The notes below the pieces were generated by a model, which was given only the letters and a program-made list of their open reading frames with translations, made no database searches and had not been told where the DNA came from. This document shows, one piece after another, positions 35,218-44,325 of a DNA stretch of 64,000 nt; position 1 is the stretch's first letter; every line of letters starts with the position of its first letter. The stretch covers positions 7,998,320-8,062,319 of the forward strand of contig NZ_AP022871.1 of NCBI RefSeq assembly GCF_011764565.1, written 5' to 3'. This stretch comes from Phytohabitans suffuscus (GTDB lineage Bacteria; Actinomycetota; Actinomycetes; Mycobacteriales; Micromonosporaceae). The translations under genes were made by a program, and so were the position numbers.

Positions 35218-35549
35218 GCTACCGCGACGTCCGCGGTGGTCCGGACCGTTGCTCCCGCGGCCTCACCCTCCGCGGTCCACCACGCCAACCCAACGACCCG
35301 CTCACCCGGCCTCCGCCGGCCGACCAAGCGGCTGATCCGGGCCGTACGGCTCCTCGAGGCCCAGCTCTGTCCACAGTGGCCGCTGGGCGAGGGGCTGGTT
35401 CCTGCCGCCTCCCTCGCAACGCGGGATCCATAGAGCTTTCGCGAGCGGATCGAGCGGCGTCCCCGCGGCCCAGCTTCAGAGCGTCCCGCCGAGCCACATC
35501 GGCGCCGTCCGCGCGGCGCGGTGAGGGCCGCGTCCGCCACGCCCGATCT

Positions 35550-35610
35550 GCTCAGCGGTACAGGAGGCACGTTATGCGGGCTCCATAAGGTGCCTCCTGT
35601 ACCGCTGAGC
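35550..35610. repeat. 61-nt palindrome, 21-bp perfect arms
   Basis: The left arm (35550-35570, beginning GCTCAGCGGTACAGG) is exactly complementary to the right arm (35590-35610). Inside, TTATG and CATAA pair again around a 7-nt loop after one G-G mismatch. One half, with the flank GGCGCGCTGGTCGTGC, also occurs at 13686-13739, so the palindrome looks like two head-to-head copies of that module. Confidence 0.9.
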
Positions 35611-35846
35611 GCACGACCAGCGCGCCCGCGGTCCGCTTCCGCCCTGTTTGTCCGTCCGCCGCGCGGCCCGAGGCGTCGGCTCCGGCTGATCGTGGACGCG
35701 AGCTGCCCCCGCGGGGCATCCGCCGCCGACGATCACCGGCCAACAAAGCACAAACCAGCCGATCTCGGCCGCGATGCCACCCCGCACCCCCAGCCCGCCG
35801 ATCCACGCCGGCGTCGGATCCATGCTCGCGAGGGGCGATCGCGGCG

Positions 35847-35893
35847 GATCGTGGTATGAAACCGCCCTCCTGGGGCGGATCCGTACCACGATC
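35847..35893 (+). repeat. H hairpin copy 4
   Basis: 47-nt inverted repeat from GATCGTGGTATGAAACCGCC to GGATCCGTACCACGATC with a short CTCCT loop region; almost identical to copy 1 read in reverse. Confidence 0.88.
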
Positions 35894-36150
35894 TTTTGAT
35901 CCGGCGAGTGGGGCGGGAGCGGCGGGCGGACAAATCGGCAGTAAGTGGCCGGCCGCAGCCCCACAGCTCCGCTTTCCCGGAGGAGGCACCCCCGCGCCAC
36001 CCAGCCTGGCGAGCCGGCCGGCCGGAGCTGCGGTCCGTAGGTGACGTGGACCGGGGGGCAGGGCACGAATCCGAAGAAAAACCTTCTCGCCCAGGGCAAC
36101 CTCACGGACCCCGACCTCCGTCTGGATCCCGACGGAAGGAGCCAACGCGA

Positions 36151-36654
36151 GTGAAGCAGCGCGACGAGGAGGAGTTCCGCGAGTTCGTCGCCGGGCGGAT
36201 GGAGGCGTTGCGCGGGCTGGCGTACCTCACCTGCGGGGACTGGCAGGCGGCCGAGGACGCGGTGTCGACCGCTCTCAGCAGGCTGTACGTCCGGTGGAGC
36301 CGGGTGAGCGCGCCGTACACGTACGCCCGGCGCGCCGTGGTCCACGCCGCCATCGACGAGACGCGGCGGCCGTGGCGGCGGGAGCGGTCCACCAGCCCCG
36401 ACCTGCTCGACCGGCCCGCTCCGGACCGGATCGACGCGGCCCACGACCACGTGCACGTGCGGGAGGCGCTGCTGCGGGTGCCGCGCGGGCAGCGTGCCGT
36501 CCTGGTGCTCCGGTTCTACGAGGAGCTGAGCGTCGAGGAGACCGCGCGGGTGCTGGGCCGCAGCACCGGCACGGTCAAGAGCCAGACCGCCAAGGGGCTG
36601 GAGGCGCTGCGGGCCGCGCTCGGCAGCCACGAGTTTCACACGGCCATCGGATAG
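36151..36654 (+). CDS. SigE-family ECF RNA polymerase sigma factor
   Basis: 167-residue group IV sigma factor. Region 2 (about 10-70; LRGLAYLTCGDWQAAEDAVSTALSRLY) and region 4 (about 105-160; ALLRVPRGQRAVLVLRFYEELSVEETARVLGRSTGTVKSQTAKGL) are complete. Members of this SigE-like subfamily are abundant in actinomycetes and usually lie next to a small membrane protein, as here (16 nt downstream). GTG 36151 is used, with GGAAGGAG upstream; earlier in-frame starts would extend into repeat DNA. Confidence 0.9.
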   Translation: MKQRDEEEFREFVAGRMEALRGLAYLTCGDWQAAEDAVSTALSRLYVRWSRVSAPYTYARRAVVHAAIDETRRPWRRERSTSPDLLDRPAPDRIDAAHDHVHVREALLRVPRGQRAVLVLRFYEELSVEETARVLGRSTGTVKSQTAKGLEALRAALGSHEFHTAIG

Positions 36655-36669
36655 CGAACGAGGAGAGTC

Positions 36670-37769
36670 ATGAACGACATGCGCCAACTCTTGGAAGCGG
36701 CGAAGGCGGACGCCCCGCCCGCGCGCGTGAGCGTCGACGACATCGTCCGGGCCGGGCGGCGGCGGGTGCGGCACCGCTGGTACGCGCGGGGCGCCGGTGT
36801 CGCCTGCGGCGTGGCCGCGGTGGTGCTGGGCACGGCCAGCCTGCTGCCGGCGGGGAGCCCGGCGAGGCCGGGTCGGTACAGGCCGCGGCGCCGGCGCCGG
36901 CCCCGCCGTTCACCTTCACCTTCGACGGGTACAGCGTGGGCGACTTCCGCGTCCTGGACCCGATCGAGGTCACGCCCGGCTACGAGCGTTCCCCGATCCA
37001 GCGGTCCAACGTGGACGTCGGCGACGGCCCGGCGGTCACGCTCGACGCCGGCACGCTCACCGTGTACCGCCCCGGCGCGTTCCGCCCGGACAGGTTCCGG
37101 TCCGGCAGCCCGGTGACGATCGGCGGGCGCGAGGGCTTCGCGGCCACCCTCCTGCGACACGTGGTCACGGGCGGCCCGGACCGCGAGTCGCGGCTGAACC
37201 CGACCACCCGCACGGTCGACGTGCCGGGGCTCGCCTGGCAGTACGCCGACGGCGCCTGGGCCACGATCGAGTCCGACTACCTCGCCGAGCACAGCATGCC
37301 GCCGCGGGTGCTGCGGCAGCTCGCCGAGCGGTTCACGCCCCGGGCCCCGGCCGCGGTCAAGGTGCCCTTCCGGGTCACCCACCTGCCCGCGGGCTGGACG
37401 CTGGGCAGCGCGGGCACCCGCGGCATCGTGTCGGGGGAGACGTCGGTGGCGCTGCTCCGGTTCGTGCCGGCGGCGACCGGCTTCGGCGGGCTGACCGGTC
37501 CGCTCGACCTCGACTCCGGGCCGGCGGCCTCGATCCGGATCACCGTCTCGCCGGTCGAGACCGAGGGCCCGTACCGGCACCCGGTCTCGCCACCCTGCCC
37601 GGCCGGCCAGCACTTCTGCGACGTGAAGATCGACAGCCGCTACTACGCCGAGGTGCACGACCAGTCCGGGACGCTCTCCGGCGCGCAGGTCAGGGCGATC
37701 GCGGACGGCCTGGACTTCGCCACGGTCGCCGACCGGGAGACCTGGTTTCCACTGGACACGCACCGCTGA
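36670..37769 (+). CDS. Membrane-anchored partner of the sigma factor (one frameshift)
   Basis: About 366 residues after repair. A cytosolic N-terminus (MNDMRQLLEAAKADAPPARVS ... IVRAGRRRVRHR) of the kind seen in SigE-adjacent genes is followed by one transmembrane helix (about 40-60) and a long extracytoplasmic domain (FTFTFDGYSVGDFRVLDPIEV ... ETWFPLD). The N-terminal motif suggests an anti-sigma function, but no zinc-binding HxxxCxxC is present. The shift lies near 36857 in a GGGG run. The gene is in the sigma factor operon. Confidence 0.75.
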
Positions 37770-37942
37770 CCGGGCCGGCCGGCCCGCGCTCCACTGTGGA
37801 GGGATGGACCCACGACGGCCGGCGGGCGAGAGAGGTGTCCGCCGGCCCCGGGGACCGGCGCCCGAGACAGGGCGCCGGCCTCAGCTGCCACAAGCTGTTG
37901 GGATCGACGGTAGGCCGCCGGATCCCTTGCGGCAACGGAGTT

Positions 37943-38521
37943 TCAGCGGCCCTGCAGCGCGTCCAGCCCCACCGCCATCGCGATGACCATGCGGCGGTCC
38001 AGGCGCGGGTCGTGGATCGTCACGACGTACCTGTCGCGCAGGCCCCACTTCTTCACCACCGAGAACGCCGGCTGGTCGGCCTCGAAGACGAAGTCGAAGT
38101 GGTACGGCAGCCACGACAGCGACTCGGCGAACCGGCGCAGGATCGCCACGAGCTGGCTGCGCTCCTGGCCGGTCGCGGCCGGCAGGCCCGGCTGCTCGAC
38201 GATCCAGGTCGAGCGCAGCAGCGACCGCTTGAAGTCCTTGCGGAAGACGCCGATCGGGGCGCCGGTGGCGTCGGTCACGTCGTACGCCGAGCCGAGGTCC
38301 ATCACCTTGCGGGCCTTGAACCCGAGCACCGGCTGCTGCTTGGTGTCGTCGGTGTAGAGGGTGACCTGCTCCTTGAAGGCCATCCGCTTCTGCTGGGCGA
38401 AAGCGACCATCCCGGCCTCGGACCCGTCCGGCCCGGCCGCGTGCACCTCGTACTGGTTGACCATCATGCGGATGCGCTGCCGCACGACGAGCGTCTGCAG
38501 GCTCTGGAGTTGGGTGCTCAT
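37943..38521 (-). CDS. LURP-one-related / tubby-C-like protein
   Basis: 192 residues. The alternating strands (YEVHAAGPDGSEAGMVAFAQQK, MAFKEQVTLYTDD, QPVLGFKARKVMDLGSAYDVTDATGAPIGVFRKDF) followed by FDFVFEADQPAFSVVKKWGLRDRYVV have the repeat pattern of LURP-one-related or scramblase-like barrels, which can bind lipids. ATG 38521 is preferred to an upstream in-frame ATG (38551) since MSTQLQSLQ is the usual type of start. It stands alone, convergent with the sigma-associated gene. Confidence 0.7.
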   Translation of the reverse strand: MSTQLQSLQTLVVRQRIRMMVNQYEVHAAGPDGSEAGMVAFAQQKRMAFKEQVTLYTDDTKQQPVLGFKARKVMDLGSAYDVTDATGAPIGVFRKDFKRSLLRSTWIVEQPGLPAATGQERSQLVAILRRFAESLSWLPYHFDFVFEADQPAFSVVKKWGLRDRYVVTIHDPRLDRRMVIAMAVGLDALQGR

Positions 38522-38669
38522 AAGTGCGCGAGTCTGCCACACCCCGGCCACCCCCGCTCGACCGAGCGGCGTTCGACCTGTCCTGTCCGGTAGGCGACAG
38601 GCCAGATGTGTTGGCGGCCGGGGCGCCGGCCGCTCACGCCGGTGTCAACCCACGACACCGGGAGGAACC

Positions 38670-40681
38670 ATGCTCTACTTCTCGCAGACCTGGCGCCGGG
38701 CCAGGCGACTGCGCCGCCGCACCCGCCTCGCGGTAGCCGGCCTGGCGCTGGCCGGCCTCGCCGCCACGCTCGTCGCCGGCGGGCCGGTGGCCAACGCGCA
38801 CCCGGGGCAGCCGTCCGCCGTCTTCGACCCGGGCCAGGTCGGCTGGGCCGGGATCCGCAACCGCACGGTCGCCCAGTTCGACCAGGACCTGGCCGACTGG
38901 AAGCGGCGCGGCCACGTCGTCGTCGACATCGAGGTCGACACGTTCGACGGGGAGCCCAGCCTCGGCGCGGCGTTCCAGACCAATGTGGACGGCCGCGACT
39001 GGCAGGTCGAGACCATGATGACCAAGGCGCAGTACGACGCCTACTTCGACCAGATGAAGAAGGCCGGCTACCGCCTGGTGGACCGGGAGATGTACGTCCA
39101 CCGGGGCGTCTGGAACTTCAGCGCCGCCTTCGTCGAGAACGTGGAGAAGCTGTCCTGGCACGCGCGGTACGGGCTCACGCTCGCCGAGCTCGACGAGTAC
39201 GCGCGGGAGCAGCGCAAGGACCGCCGCATGCCGATCGACTTCGACATGTACCGCACCTCGGAGGGGATCCGCTACGGCCTCGTCACGCTCGCGAACGTGG
39301 AGAACCGCGACTGGCACCTGCACGGCGACCTCACCGACGCGCAGTTCTCGGCCACCTTCGACGCGTACGACGCGGACGGCTTCCGGATGCTCTCGTTCGA
39401 CTCCGCGCCTCCACCCAGCAGCTGTACGGCGGCATCTTCGTCGACGACGACGGTCGGGGCTGGCGGATGCGCCGCGAGATGACCGCCCACCAGTACGGCA
39501 ACTGGTGGCACCGCTACGCCGACGAGGGCCTGCGGCAGATCTTCGTCGGCCGGTACGAGACCGCGGACGGCGTGCTGAGCGCGCAGATCTGGCGGCAGAA
39601 CAGGCCCACCTGGTCGTCGCGGCCGGAGGTCGACCGGATCATCGAGCAGGAGATGGCCGAGGACGGCGTGCCCGGCGTGGCGGTGGCCGTGATGAAGGAC
39701 GGCGACTTCGTCTACACGCGCGGCTTCGGCAAGGCCGACATCGCCGGCGACGAGTGGATGGACTCCGGCCACGTGATGCGCTGGGCCTCGGTGAGCAAGG
39801 CGCTGGGCGGGGCGCTCGCGATGCGGCTGCACGAGCGGGGCGAGCTGGACCGCGACCAGGCCATCCGGAACTACGCCCCGGACGTGCCCAACCGGTTCAC
39901 CGCGACGTTCGAGCAGATGCTCGGCAACCGGGGGTGCGTGCGGCACTACGCGACCGACCCGAAGTCGTCGCTGAAGAACGTCGACGCCGACCAGTACGAG
40001 GCGGAGAAGGACGCGGACGCCGAGATCGCCAGCACCTGGTACGCGGACGCCTCGACCGCCGCGCCGCTCTACTACGGCGACCCGCTGCGCAGGTTCTCCG
40101 GCGGCGCCGTCTCGACCACGTGCACCCCGGGCCAGTCCTACCTGTACTCGACGCAGAGCCTGGCGTTCGCCGGTCGGGGCTTCGAGGCGGCGACCGGCAC
40201 CGGCGTCAAGGAGCTGGTGCAGCAGGAGATCGCCGGCCCGCTCGGGCTGACCACGCTGCGGGCCGAGGAGGCGGCCGACACGTCCGTGCGCCGGGCGAAG
40301 ATCTACGCCGGCGAGGACAACGTCGAGGTCGACCGCGACCAGATCACCGGCAAGTTCCTCGGCGGCGGCGTGGAGTCGAGCGTCCGGGACATGGCGCGGT
40401 TCGGCACGGCGGTGCTGGAGGGCGACGTCTACGCCGACGTCGACCACGTCTGGGACGGCACCGACCACGGGTGGAGCTACGCGTACGGCTGGGGCGTCGG
40501 CACCAGGGACGGCCACCGGTACGCGAGCAAGTCCGGCGGCCAGCGCGGCTCGGACGCGCACCTGCTGCTCTTCCCGGACGACGGCATCTCGATCGCCGTG
40601 CTCATCAACCGGGAGGAGCTGGCCGACGCCGACGACCACGGCACCGCCATCGCCTGGGCCGTCGGCGACCTCATGATCTGA
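38670..40681 (+). CDS. Secreted serine hydrolase, tandem-repeat domain plus class C beta-lactamase fold (one frameshift)
   Basis: About 670 residues. A signal peptide (LAVAGLALAGLAATLVAGGPVANA) is followed by four related repeats of about 60 residues, each with a Trp near the start and a segment such as YDAYFDQMKKAGYRLVDREMY or FSATFDAYDADGFRMLSFDSA; this is the repeat type found in polyglycine hydrolases. A beta-lactamase/D-Ala-D-Ala peptidase fold follows, with catalytic Ser-x-x-Lys in WASVSKALGG, and a closing KSGGQRG motif. The frame shifts near 39405. GGAGG lies 4 nt before ATG 38670. Likely substrates are peptides or peptidoglycan-like polymers outside the cell. Confidence 0.8.
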
Positions 40682-40711
40682 GCGCCGGGCAGCCGGGGTG
40701 CGAGGGGTGGC

Positions 40712-40717
40712 TACCGT
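40712..40717 (+). promoter_or_regulatory. Leaderless-type -10 box TACCGT
   Basis: TACCGT ends 7 nt before ATG 40725. The adjacent GGAG is too close to the ATG for a good ribosome-binding site, so the transcript may begin at the start codon. Confidence 0.5.
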
Positions 40718-40724
40718 GCCGGAG

Positions 40725-42644
40725 ATGGACGACCGCTCGCTGGTGGCGGCGATGGTCGCCGGCGACCCGCGCGGTCTCGACGGCGCCTACCGCCGCTACG
40801 CACCCCGGCTGTACGCGTACTGCCGTTCGATCCTGCACGACGCCGACCGGGCCGCCGACGCCGTGCAGGACACGTTCGTGATCGCCGGGCGGCGGGCCGG
40901 TCAGCTGCGCGAGCCGGAGCGGCTGCTGCCCTGGCTGTACGCGGTCGCCCGCCACGAGTGCCTGCGCCAGATCCGCGACCGGCGGCGGGAGGCGCCCGCC
41001 GAGCTTGACGACGCGAGCGCCGACACCGCGGACCTCGGTGCGGGACTGCGGGCGGCCGAGGCGCGCGAGCTGGTCCACGCCGCCGCGGCCGGCCTCGGCG
41101 ACGGCGACCGCGAGGTGATCGAGCTGGCGCTGCGGCACGGCCTGTCCGCCGCGGACGTCGGCGCGGTGCTCGGCGTCCCGGCCAACCACGCGCACGCCCG
41201 CCTGTCCAGGGCCCGGGCCCAGCTCGAACGCGCACTCGGCGTCCTGCTCGTGGCCCGGGCGGGCGCCTGCCCGGCGCTGCAAGACCTGCTACCCGCCCCA
41301 CCCGCCGGGCCGCCAGCTCCACCCGCTGGAAGGCCGGCTCAACCTGCCGGGCCGCCAGCTTCACCCGCCGGGCAGCCGGCTCCCGCTGGGCCGCCGGCTT
41401 CACCCGCCGGGCGGCCGGCTCCATTCGCCGGGGAGCCGGCTCCCGCCGGGCGGCCGGCTTCACCCGCCGGGGAGCCGGCTCCCGCTGGGCCGCCGGCCTC
41501 ACCCGCCGGGCGGCCGGCTCCATTCGCTGGGCAGCCGGCTCCCGCTGGGCCGCCGGCTTCTCTCGCTGGGAGGCCGGCTCCCGCTGGGCTGCCGGCTCCA
41601 GCCGCTCGCGGCTGGGACGGGCGGCTCACGCCGCTGCTGCGCAAGCGGCTCGGGCGGCACGTCGACGGCTGCGCCCGCTGCCTGGCCAGCCGGGGCGCCC
41701 TGCTCAGCCCGGCGGCGCTGCTGAGCGGGTACCTGGCCGCGCCGTTCACGGTCCTGCCCGCGGCCACCTGGCGCCCGGCCGGGCCGCCGGACGTCCCGCT
41801 GCGCCGCGACGGGTTTCCGGCCCGGCGGCGGCGCGGCACGCTGGCGGCGGCGGCCGGTGCCGCGGCGGCCGTGGCGGTGCTGGTGGTGGTCGTCCTGACC
41901 CGGACCGACGAGCCGGCGCCGCCGCCCGACCTGGCGAGCGGGCCGGTCTCGCCCGCGCCGGCGTCCCCGGGACCGCCCACGCCGCCCGTCGCGCCGGCGG
42001 CCTCCTCGGGGCCGCCCGCGCCGGGGCCCACCGGGCCGCCGGTCCCCGTGGCCAGCGAGCCGGCCGGACCGGCCTTCGCCGACCCCACACCCTCCGCGCG
42101 GCAGCCGGACGGTGACCAGGACCCGGACGGTGACCAGGACCCGGACGGTGACCAGGACCCGGCGTTCAGCGTCGCGGCCGGCGGCAGCGTGCGGTGCGGC
42201 GCGGACGGCGTCACGTACACGCTCTTCGCCGAGGCGACCGCCAACCGCGCGATGACCGCGAGCCGGCTCTTCTGGAGCAGCGCCCGGTCCGGCACCGAGA
42301 GCACCGCGATGACCGCGACCGCGCGCGACGCCGCCCGGGGCAGCCGCGCCGGCCTGCGCTACGAGCGGGTCACCTGGTGGGTGCGGGGCGTGGCGGCCGA
42401 CGGCGGCAGCGGCGAGAGCCCGCACCGGACCCTGCTCGACCCCTGCCGCGGCGACCGGGGGCCGGGCGACATCATCGCGCCGTCGGCACCGGTGTCGCCA
42501 GGCCCGCGAGGGCGGCGTCCAGGTCGGCCGGGCGCTCCCACAGGGCCCGGGAGAGCCGCGCGTTGCTGCCGGTCCAGACCATCCGCAGCTCCGGCGCGCC
42601 GCCGCGCAGGTCGAGGGCGAGCATCGGCCGGCGCTGCTGGTTGA
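40725..42644 (+). CDS. Sigma factor fused to zinc-finger anti-sigma-like and membrane domains
   Basis: Single protein of about 639 residues. Residues about 8-80 are sigma region 2 and about 110-172 region 4 (a sigma-70-like ECF factor). A Pro/Ala/Gly repeat linker (about 190-295) leads to an anti-sigma zinc motif, His312-x3-Cys316-x2-Cys319, then one transmembrane helix (about 372-392), a Pro-rich stalk with three PDGDQD repeats and an extracytoplasmic domain. Regulator and inhibitor are thus one chain held at the membrane, which would need proteolysis to release the sigma part. The last about 57 codons overlap the end of the convergent gene at 42472, so the true stop may be earlier, hidden by a sequence error. 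Confidence 0.8.
   Translation: MDDRSLVAAMVAGDPRGLDGAYRRYAPRLYAYCRSILHDADRAADAVQDTFVIAGRRAGQLREPERLLPWLYAVARHECLRQIRDRRREAPAELDDASADTADLGAGLRAAEARELVHAAAAGLGDGDREVIELALRHGLSAADVGAVLGVPANHAHARLSRARAQLERALGVLLVARAGACPALQDLLPAPPAGPPAPPAGRPAQPAGPPASPAGQPAPAGPPASPAGRPAPFAGEPAPAGRPASPAGEPAPAGPPASPAGRPAPFAGQPAPAGPPASLAGRPAPAGLPAPAARGWDGRLTPLLRKRLGRHVDGCARCLASRGALLSPAALLSGYLAAPFTVLPAATWRPAGPPDVPLRRDGFPARRRRGTLAAAAGAAAAVAVLVVVVLTRTDEPAPPPDLASGPVSPAPASPGPPTPPVAPAASSGPPAPGPTGPPVPVASEPAGPAFADPTPSARQPDGDQDPDGDQDPDGDQDPAFSVAAGGSVRCGADGVTYTLFAEATANRAMTASRLFWSSARSGTESTAMTATARDAARGSRAGLRYERVTWWVRGVAADGGSGESPHRTLLDPCRGDRGPGDIIAPSAPVSPGPRGRRPGRPGAPTGPGRAARCCRSRPSAAPARRRAGRGRASAGAAG
41289..41609 (+). repeat. Coding minisatellite in the sigma-fusion linker
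   Basis: About 320 bp of GCCGGCTCCCGCTGGGCC-type units of 15, 30 and 60 bp, encoding PAPAGPPASPAGRPAPFAG-like repeats. All units keep the reading frame, so length changes would alter the linker only. Confidence 0.85.
42105..42158 (+). repeat. Three perfect 18-bp copies in coding sequence
   Basis: CCGGACGGTGACCAGGAC occurs three times in a row, encoding PDGDQD repeats in the extracytoplasmic stalk of the sigma-fusion protein. Aspartate-rich repeats could bind calcium; that is speculative. Confidence 0.85.
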
Positions 42645-43829
42645 GGCCGGTCAGGCCGAAGAGGGGCACCGGTCCGGCGGCTGTCCGTCCCAGCCCGGCC
42701 CGCTCGCGCCGCCACGTGTCGTACGCGTCCGCGAAGCGCCACGGCGCCGACCGGGCGAGCTGGGTGTAGAGGGCGGACACCCAGGCGTCGGTGTGCGCGG
42801 CGCGCAGGTAGCGGGTCGGAAACCCGTCGAGCAGCGCCGCCACGTCACCGTCGACGCGCACCCCGGCGGTGTCCAGCGCGGCCGCGACGTCGTGCGCGTC
42901 GAGCAGGTCGGTGAGCGGGCGGGCCTGCTCGGCGCCGGCCACCTGCCACCGCTGCGCCGGGCTGGCGTCGCGGCCGCACGCGCTCCACAGCCAGGGCGTG
43001 GCGTCCCACCGGTGGTCCTGGTTGACGCCGATCAGCGGCTCGACGCCCAGCGCCAGCGCGCCGTCCCGCACGCGGGCGGTCAGCCACGGGCCGCGCTTGG
43101 CCGGGTCGGGCCCGTACCTGGCGAGGGCCACCACCGCCCGCCGGGCGTAGCGGCCGCTCCGCTCGCGCGGGAAGTGCCAGCACAGCAGCCCGGCGTCGAC
43201 GCGGTCCAGGTCGCCGGCGAGCGCGTCGCGGGCCGGCACGAGCCCGCCGGCCACGTCGGTGCGCAGGTCGGGGGCCGCCGCCGCGGCGTACCGCTTCTCC
43301 ACCTCGCGCCGCAGCCGGGTGCGCTCGCGGCGCGGGTCGGCCTTGGGCGGGGTGCCGCGCAGGGTGTGCCGGTAGCCGTACCAGAGCCGGGCGGTGTCGA
43401 CGACGGCCTGCTCGTCGGCGGTGACCGTACGCTGCGCGGACGTGTCGCGGCTGTGCCCGAGCCCGTCGTCGGGGTCCTCCAGCATGGTGACCTCGAAGGC
43501 CGGCTCGCCGCCGCCGTCGAGGTCGTACGTCACGTCGGCGTCGCGCACCCACGAGCGCCGGTCGGGGAGAGGCCACCCTGTCCGGGCGGCATCGTGCGGC
43601 GCACCCGGATCGCGGTGACCTGCAGGCGCGCGGTCGTCGGCGGCTGCTCGCACACCAGCCCGGTGGCGCCGGGCGGCAGCGCGCCGTAGAAGTCCCGGTA
43701 GGTCTCCAGCGGCCCGAACGAGGCGTCGATGCCCACCTCGCGCAGCCGCCCGGCGACCCCGGACAGCAGCGCCCGACGGCGCTCGCGGTGCGGGTCCGGC
43801 GGTAATGGAGACGCGTTCGGCGGAGGCAT
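42472..43829 (-). CDS. Hypothetical protein of about 452 residues (one frameshift)
   Basis: Soluble, Arg/Trp-rich protein without recognised domain. It begins MPPPNASPLPPDPHRERRRALLSG and continues with strand-rich sequence (GLVCEQPPTTARLQVTAIRVR, WVRDADVTYDLDGGGEP), a helical Arg-rich part and segments with repeated aromatic residues (LLCWHFPRERSGRYARRAVVALARYG; GVNQDHRWDATPWLWSACG). The frame shifts near 43577 (GQGG to WPLPDRR). Its start is only 16 nt from the divergent GNAT start, so the two genes must share an overlapping promoter region. Confidence 0.6.
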
Positions 43830-43845
43830 GTGACACGATCTTGCC

Positions 43846-44325
43846 ATGCCGGACGTGTCGGTACGGCCCATGACGCCAGCCGAGTTCGACCAGTGGCGCT
43901 ACGACCTGGCCCGCCGCTTCGCCGACTCGAAGGTCGCCGCGGGCACGTGGACCGCCGAGGGCGCGCTCGAGAAGGCGCTGCGCGGCAACGACGCGCTGCT
44001 CCCCGCCGGCCTGGCCACCGAGGGCATGCTGCTGCTCAAGGGGTTACGCCCGGACGACGGCACCCCGATCGGCCGGCTGTGGATCGGGCTCCAGCACCCG
44101 CAGGGCGCGCCCGGCTGCGCGTTCCTCTACGACATCGAGGTGGAGCCCGGCTTCCGCGGCGCCGGCTACGGCCGCGCGCTGCTGGCCGCCGCCGAGCGGG
44201 CCGCCCGCGAGCGCGGCCTGGCCGAGCTGGAGCTGAACGTCTTCGGCGACAACCCGGTCGCCATCGCCCTCTACGCCTCCGCCGGCTACGCCGTCGTCAC
44301 CCAGCAGATGCGCAAGACCCTCTGA
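43846..44325 (+). CDS. GNAT-family N-acetyltransferase
   Basis: 159 residues with the acetyl-CoA binding site FLYDIEVEPGFRGAGYGRALLAAAE (motif A, R-G-x-G-Y-G) and the following LAELELNVFGDNPVAIALYASAGYAVV (motif B), at about 90-150. The N-terminal half (FDQWRYDLARRFADSKVAAG) resembles other actinomycete GNATs of unknown substrate. Island E begins after its stop. Confidence 0.9.
   Translation: MPDVSVRPMTPAEFDQWRYDLARRFADSKVAAGTWTAEGALEKALRGNDALLPAGLATEGMLLLKGLRPDDGTPIGRLWIGLQHPQGAPGCAFLYDIEVEPGFRGAGYGRALLAAAERAARERGLAELELNVFGDNPVAIALYASAGYAVVTQQMRKTL

Larger units (their letters stand above)
35218..36150. repeat. Gene-free repeat island D
   Basis: 933 bp between two forward genes. Modules: the GCTCCCGCGGCCTCACCCTC box (35251-35271) 34 nt after the methyltransferase stop; TGTCCACAGTGG (about 35368); a 22-nt segment inverted relative to island C (35468-35489); the 61-nt palindrome (35550-35610) with flank shared with island A; a reversed TTTGTCCG box (35646-35716); the H hairpin (35847-35893); and a GCGGACAAATCGG box (35926-35938). 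The last about 150 nt, with GAAGAAAAACCTTCTC (36073 onward), should hold the promoter of the SigE gene. Confidence 0.75.

Noticed and set aside
13868-35380. TGTCCACA/TGTGGACA octamers in islands A-D as DnaA boxes of a replication origin
   Set aside because: Only one per island, several kilobases apart, no cluster, and no dnaA, dnaN or other origin genes nearby; they are better seen as part of the repeat modules.
41289-41609. CRISPR-like array in the repetitive stretch of the sigma-fusion gene
   Set aside because: Units are contiguous, in frame and without spacers; it is a coding minisatellite.
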